NCBI GenBank assembly: GCA_963169175.1
Contig: CAUJFK010000102.1
Coordinates: forward strand, 1 to 7,626
Direction: 5' to 3'
Length of the DNA stretch: 7,626 nucleotides
Source of the DNA: Acidobacteriota bacterium
GTDB taxonomy: Bacteria > Acidobacteriota > Blastocatellia > Pyrinomonadales > Pyrinomonadaceae
In this document: in pieces, positions 6,112-7,626 of the stretch
Numbering within the stretch: position 1 is the stretch's first letter
Layout: every line of letters starts with the position of its first letter
Notes under the pieces: generated by a model
Seen by the model: the letters and a program-made list of their open reading frames with translations, nothing else
Told to the model about the DNA's origin: nothing
Database searches by the model: none
Made by a program: the position numbers and the translations under genes

Positions 6112-6696
6112 ATGACATTCATTAACTACGCTTCACGAGAGATAAACTGCAAGATCGTCTATTACGGCCCCGGCCTTTGCGGCAAGACGACCAATCTGCA
6201 GTATATTTACGATTCGACCGCCCCACAGGCAAAGGGCAAGCTTATCAGCCTCGCGACCGAGACGGACCGCACGCTTTTCTTTGATTTTATGCCGCTGGAG
6301 CTCGGAACGGTCCGCGGCTTCAAAACGCGCTTTCATCTGTACACGGTGCCCGGCCAGGTCTATTATGACGCCTCTCGCAAACTGATCCTCAAGGGTGTTG
6401 ACGGCGTGGTGTTTGTTGCCGACAGCCAGGACGAACGAATGGATGCGAATATCGAATCGCTCTATAACCTGGAAGAAAATCTGAAAACGCAGGGCTACGA
6501 CCTGGCGGAGATACCGTATGTTCTTCAGCTGAACAAGCGCGATCTGCCAAACGTTACTCCGCCCGATGAACTGGTACAGGAGCTTATCCGCAAGGGCGAA
6601 CCTGTGTTTGAGGCCGTTGCGACCGATGGTACCGGCGTTTTCGATACATTGAAAGCTGTGGCAAAGCAGGTTTTGACGGAACTGAGAAAAAGTTAG
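6112..6696 (+). CDS. mglA: MglA-type small Ras-like GTPase
   Basis: MglA is a cytosolic GTPase switch that localises to a cell pole when GTP-bound and directs motility or polarity machinery. The 194-residue product matches Myxococcus MglA from its first residues (FINY-SREINCKIVYYGPG). It has the P-loop GPGLCGKTT (19-27), STATE-like switch I at LATETDRTLFFDF (47-59) with Arg53, the MglA-specific TVPGQ (78-82) with Gln82 in place of the Ras DxxG, LILKGVDGVVFVADSQ (91-106) and NKRD (141-144). Arg53 and Gln82 are the residues MglA itself supplies for hydrolysis when MglB repositions them. All are intact. The start is fixed by homology, yet no Shine-Dalgarno precedes it; the bases just upstream belong to an inverted-repeat arm. 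It is followed by a clear terminator. Which output the switch drives in this organism cannot be told here. Confidence 0.97.
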   Translation: MTFINYASREINCKIVYYGPGLCGKTTNLQYIYDSTAPQAKGKLISLATETDRTLFFDFMPLELGTVRGFKTRFHLYTVPGQVYYDASRKLILKGVDGVVFVADSQDERMDANIESLYNLEENLKTQGYDLAEIPYVLQLNKRDLPNVTPPDELVQELIRKGEPVFEAVATDGTGVFDTLKAVAKQVLTELRKS

Positions 6697-6714
6697 CAGC
6701 TCAGCGATAGCTGA
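6694..6714. repeat. Short AGCTGA-type palindrome after mglA
   Basis: Just after the mglA stop, CAGCTCAGCGATAGCTG can pair as CAGCT/AGCTG or TCAGC/GCTGA with a GATA loop. Its core resembles the AGCTGATAGC hairpin at the end of glmU (2650-2674). Both copies lie at gene 3' ends, which fits a dispersed repeat family. The similarity is short and could be partly chance. Confidence 0.35.
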
Positions 6715-6721
6715 AATAAGA

Positions 6722-6760
6722 AAAGCCGCCTATGCGATATGCACTGGCGGCTTTAGCTTT
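6722..6760. terminator. Bidirectional intrinsic terminator between mglA and tRNA-Asp
   Basis: AAAGCCGCC (6722-6730) pairs perfectly with GGCGGCTTT (6746-6754), a 9-bp GC-rich stem with a 15-base loop. On the plus strand it is followed by TTTAGCTTTTAG, ending mglBA transcripts. On the minus strand the stem is followed by TTTTCTTATTT, an even better U-tract, ending the tRNA transcript. It lies 25 bases after the mglA stop and just outside the tRNA-Asp CCA end, where convergent units meet. Confidence 0.85.
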
Positions 6761-6763
6761 TAG

Positions 6764-6840
6764 TGGCGGGGCCGACGGGGCTCGAACCCGCGACCTCCAA
6801 CGTGACAGGCTGGCGTTCTAACCAACTGAACTACGACCCC
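6764..6840 (-). tRNA. tRNA-Asp (anticodon GUC), CCA encoded
   Basis: The minus strand folds into a full 77-base cloverleaf. The acceptor stem GGGGTCG pairs with CGGCCCC (one G-U), the D arm is GTTC/GAAC, and the anticodon stem CCAGC/GTTGG encloses loop CTGTCAC with anticodon GTC. The T arm has GGTTCGAGCC. The discriminator G and CCA (6764-6766) are encoded. GUC reads Asp codons GAC and GAU. It lies downstream of tRNA-Val in the same transcript. Confidence 0.96.
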
Positions 6841-6842
6841 GC

Positions 6843-6918
6843 ATTTGGATTTTAGATTTTGGATCGCGGAATTCCGATTTAAATAACTTCTTCGATCCGC
6901 AATCCAAAATCCGAAATT
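6843..6918. repeat. AT-rich inverted repeat (GATTTT type) between tRNA-Asp and tRNA-Val
   Basis: The left arm (6843-6870, ATTTGGATTTTAGATTTTGG then ATCGCGGA) and the right arm (6896-6918) pair at 15 of 16 inner positions, GATTTTGGATCGCGGA against the complement of TCCGCAATCCAAAATC. The loop is about 25 bases and includes GGAATTCC. It fills the spacer between the two tRNAs and shares its unit sequence with the repeat between mglB and mglA. It may serve as a processing hairpin in the tRNA precursor, but its recurrence points to a dispersed element. Confidence 0.75.
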
Positions 6919-6922
6919 GTAC

Positions 6923-6998
6923 TGGTGGGCACGAAGGGACTCGAACCCCTAACTTCCTCCTTGTAAGGGAGGCTGTCTACCAATTGACGTACGTGCCC
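6923..6998 (-). tRNA. tRNA-Val (anticodon UAC), CCA encoded
   Basis: The minus strand gives a 76-base cloverleaf. The acceptor stem is GGGCACG/CGTGCCC, and the anticodon stem CCTCC/GGAGG encloses loop CTTACAA with anticodon TAC. The T arm is AGGGG-TTCGAGT-CCCTT. Discriminator A and CCA (6923-6925) are encoded. UAC reads Val GUA and, when modified, other GUN codons. The D stem has only three good pairs; position 10 (C) faces 25 (A), an unusual mismatch. It is the first gene of the two-tRNA transcript. Confidence 0.95.
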
Positions 6999-7089
6999 GA
7001 AAACTGTTCTTTGCCGCCCCAATGCGGCACTGCCTTCCGGCCCGATCTCAAAGAAAAACGCACCTCTCCTTGCGAAAGGGCGAACCGTT

Positions 7090-7119
7090 ATCCTATTAAA
7101 ACCCCGCCGCCGGTGTCAA
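7090..7119 (-). promoter_or_regulatory. Sigma70-type promoter for tRNA-Val/tRNA-Asp
   Basis: On the minus strand a perfect -35 TTGACA (7119-7114) and a -10 TAGGAT (7095-7090) are separated by 18 bases. TAATAG, two bases nearer the -35, is an alternative -10. Transcription would start near 7083, about 85 bases before the tRNA-Val 5' end, leaving a leader to be removed by RNase P. It is the best promoter-like sequence in the window. Confidence 0.6.
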
Positions 7120-7261
7120 GTGCAGGTACGCAAATCCACAATTTGGACTCACCAGGTTTGCTCACGACGCATTCAGATCCAACAGAGGGTTTTGTTTCGC
7201 GGTTTTCGCTCTTGATTCGTGCCTTTCGTGGCGGCGAAGCCTGGCCGTTGACCGCCGATCA

Positions 7262-7626
7262 TTACGATCCACGGCGCAAAATATGCCGCGCGATGTCGGC
7301 AAGCAGGCGTGTGTCCCGATGGATCGGGCCCAATGCCGCGACGGCGGCATCGCAAAGTTCTCGTGCGTGCTCGGCGGTTTTATCTATCCCGACCACGCTA
7401 GGATAGGTTGCTTTCTGTGCCTCGACGTCCTTGCGGGCCGTTTTACCGAGGTCTTCGGTCGTCCCGGTCACATCCAGAAGGTCGTCCGTTATCTGAAACA
7501 GCAGCCCCAGGTTCGATGCATACTCGGATACTGCCTGGCGTTCTTCAAAACTTCCGTTGCCGATTATCGCTCCCGCCATTGCACAGGCCGATATAAGAGC
7601 GCCTGTTTTCAGGCGATGGATATGCT
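7262..7626 (-). CDS. ispA: Polyprenyl (farnesyl/geranylgeranyl) diphosphate synthase, C-terminal part
   Basis: This is the C-terminal 120 residues of a trans-isoprenyl diphosphate synthase; the N-terminal half with the first DDxxD lies beyond the right edge. The enzyme condenses isopentenyl diphosphate with an allylic diphosphate, supplying quinones, carotenoids and undecaprenyl carrier lipid. Visible landmarks are HRLKTGALISACAMAGAIIG (the conserved KTG block), the second Asp-rich motif LLFQITDDLLDVTG, and the following DLGKTARKDVEAQKATYPSVVG. That last stretch aligns with E. coli IspA (LGK...KSTYPALLG). It ends in a helix, LADIARHILRRGS, as the family does. The reading frame runs open to the window edge, so the ATG at 7579 is internal. 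Chain length depends on residues before the first DDxxD, not visible here, so the ispA symbol means the C15/C20 type by similarity. No clear terminator follows it. Confidence 0.9.
   Translation of the reverse strand, partial: HIHRLKTGALISACAMAGAIIGNGSFEERQAVSEYASNLGLLFQITDDLLDVTGTTEDLGKTARKDVEAQKATYPSVVGIDKTAEHARELCDAAVAALGPIHRDTRLLADIARHILRRGS

Noticed and set aside
6005..6918. GATTTT repeats as a CRISPR array
   Set aside because: The units are short, irregular and palindromic, without unique spacers of constant length, and no cas gene is present.
7190..7232. Sequence TTCGTGCCTTTCGTGG and neighbouring GCGAAAAC-like words as a repeat element
   Set aside because: It resembles motifs I associate with intergenic repeats in similar genomes, but only one copy is in this window, so I cannot support it.
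7205..7260. Terminator for ispA
   Set aside because: GGCGG/CCGCC can pair over a 17-base loop, but the stem is only 5 bp and no T-tract follows on the minus strand.
6984..7406. Plus-strand ORF of 140 codons over the tRNA-Val 5' end and the ispA 3' end
   Set aside because: It overlaps a tRNA and runs antisense to ispA, and its composition is that of a shadow frame.

Overview
The window is a stretch of bacterial chromosome with moderate GC. It is mostly conserved housekeeping genes, with one small toxin-antitoxin insertion. The likely source is an Acidobacteriota bacterium, perhaps of the Blastocatellia type. This rests on a Myxococcus-like mglB-mglA pair next to an UDP-GlcNAc gene cluster, and on dispersed GATTTT-type and AGCTGATAGC-type intergenic repeats. 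It is an inference from gene content, not a phylogenetic result.

Minus strand, 5170 down to 1, probably one transcript: a 14-codon leader ORF overlaps the TTG start of glmR/yvcK. Next come glmU (bifunctional uridylyl/acetyltransferase) and glmS (glucosamine-6-phosphate synthase). They are followed by hicB (antitoxin), a frameshifted hicA (toxin), and the first 110 codons of a zeta-crystallin-type NADPH:quinone reductase that runs off the left edge. GlmS starts the hexosamine pathway, GlmU finishes it by making UDP-GlcNAc, and GlmR-family proteins bind UDP-GlcNAc and in Bacillus subtilis stimulate GlmS. The first three genes therefore look like a control module for cell-envelope precursor supply. 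Only the glmM step is absent here.

Positions 5130-5522 form a 393-base divergent intergenic region. It holds the glmR leader ORF and weak promoter candidates for the plus-strand operon.

Plus strand, 5523-6696: mglB (Roadblock/LC7 protein) and mglA (Ras-like polarity GTPase). They are separated by a 106-base spacer that is mostly an AT-rich imperfect inverted repeat ending just before the mglA start codon. A bidirectional intrinsic terminator at 6722-6760 closes the operon and faces two convergent minus-strand tRNA genes, tRNA-Val(UAC) then tRNA-Asp(GUC). A second AT-rich hairpin lies between the tRNAs. A good sigma70-type promoter for the tRNAs lies at 7090-7119.

The right edge carries the C-terminal part of a minus-strand polyprenyl (farnesyl/geranylgeranyl) diphosphate synthase. 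I found no CRISPR array, transposase, rRNA or integrase. The points most worth a second look are the glmR-glmU-glmS module with its overlapping leader ORF, the broken hicA beside an intact hicB, and the repeat hairpins placed at translation starts and gene junctions.
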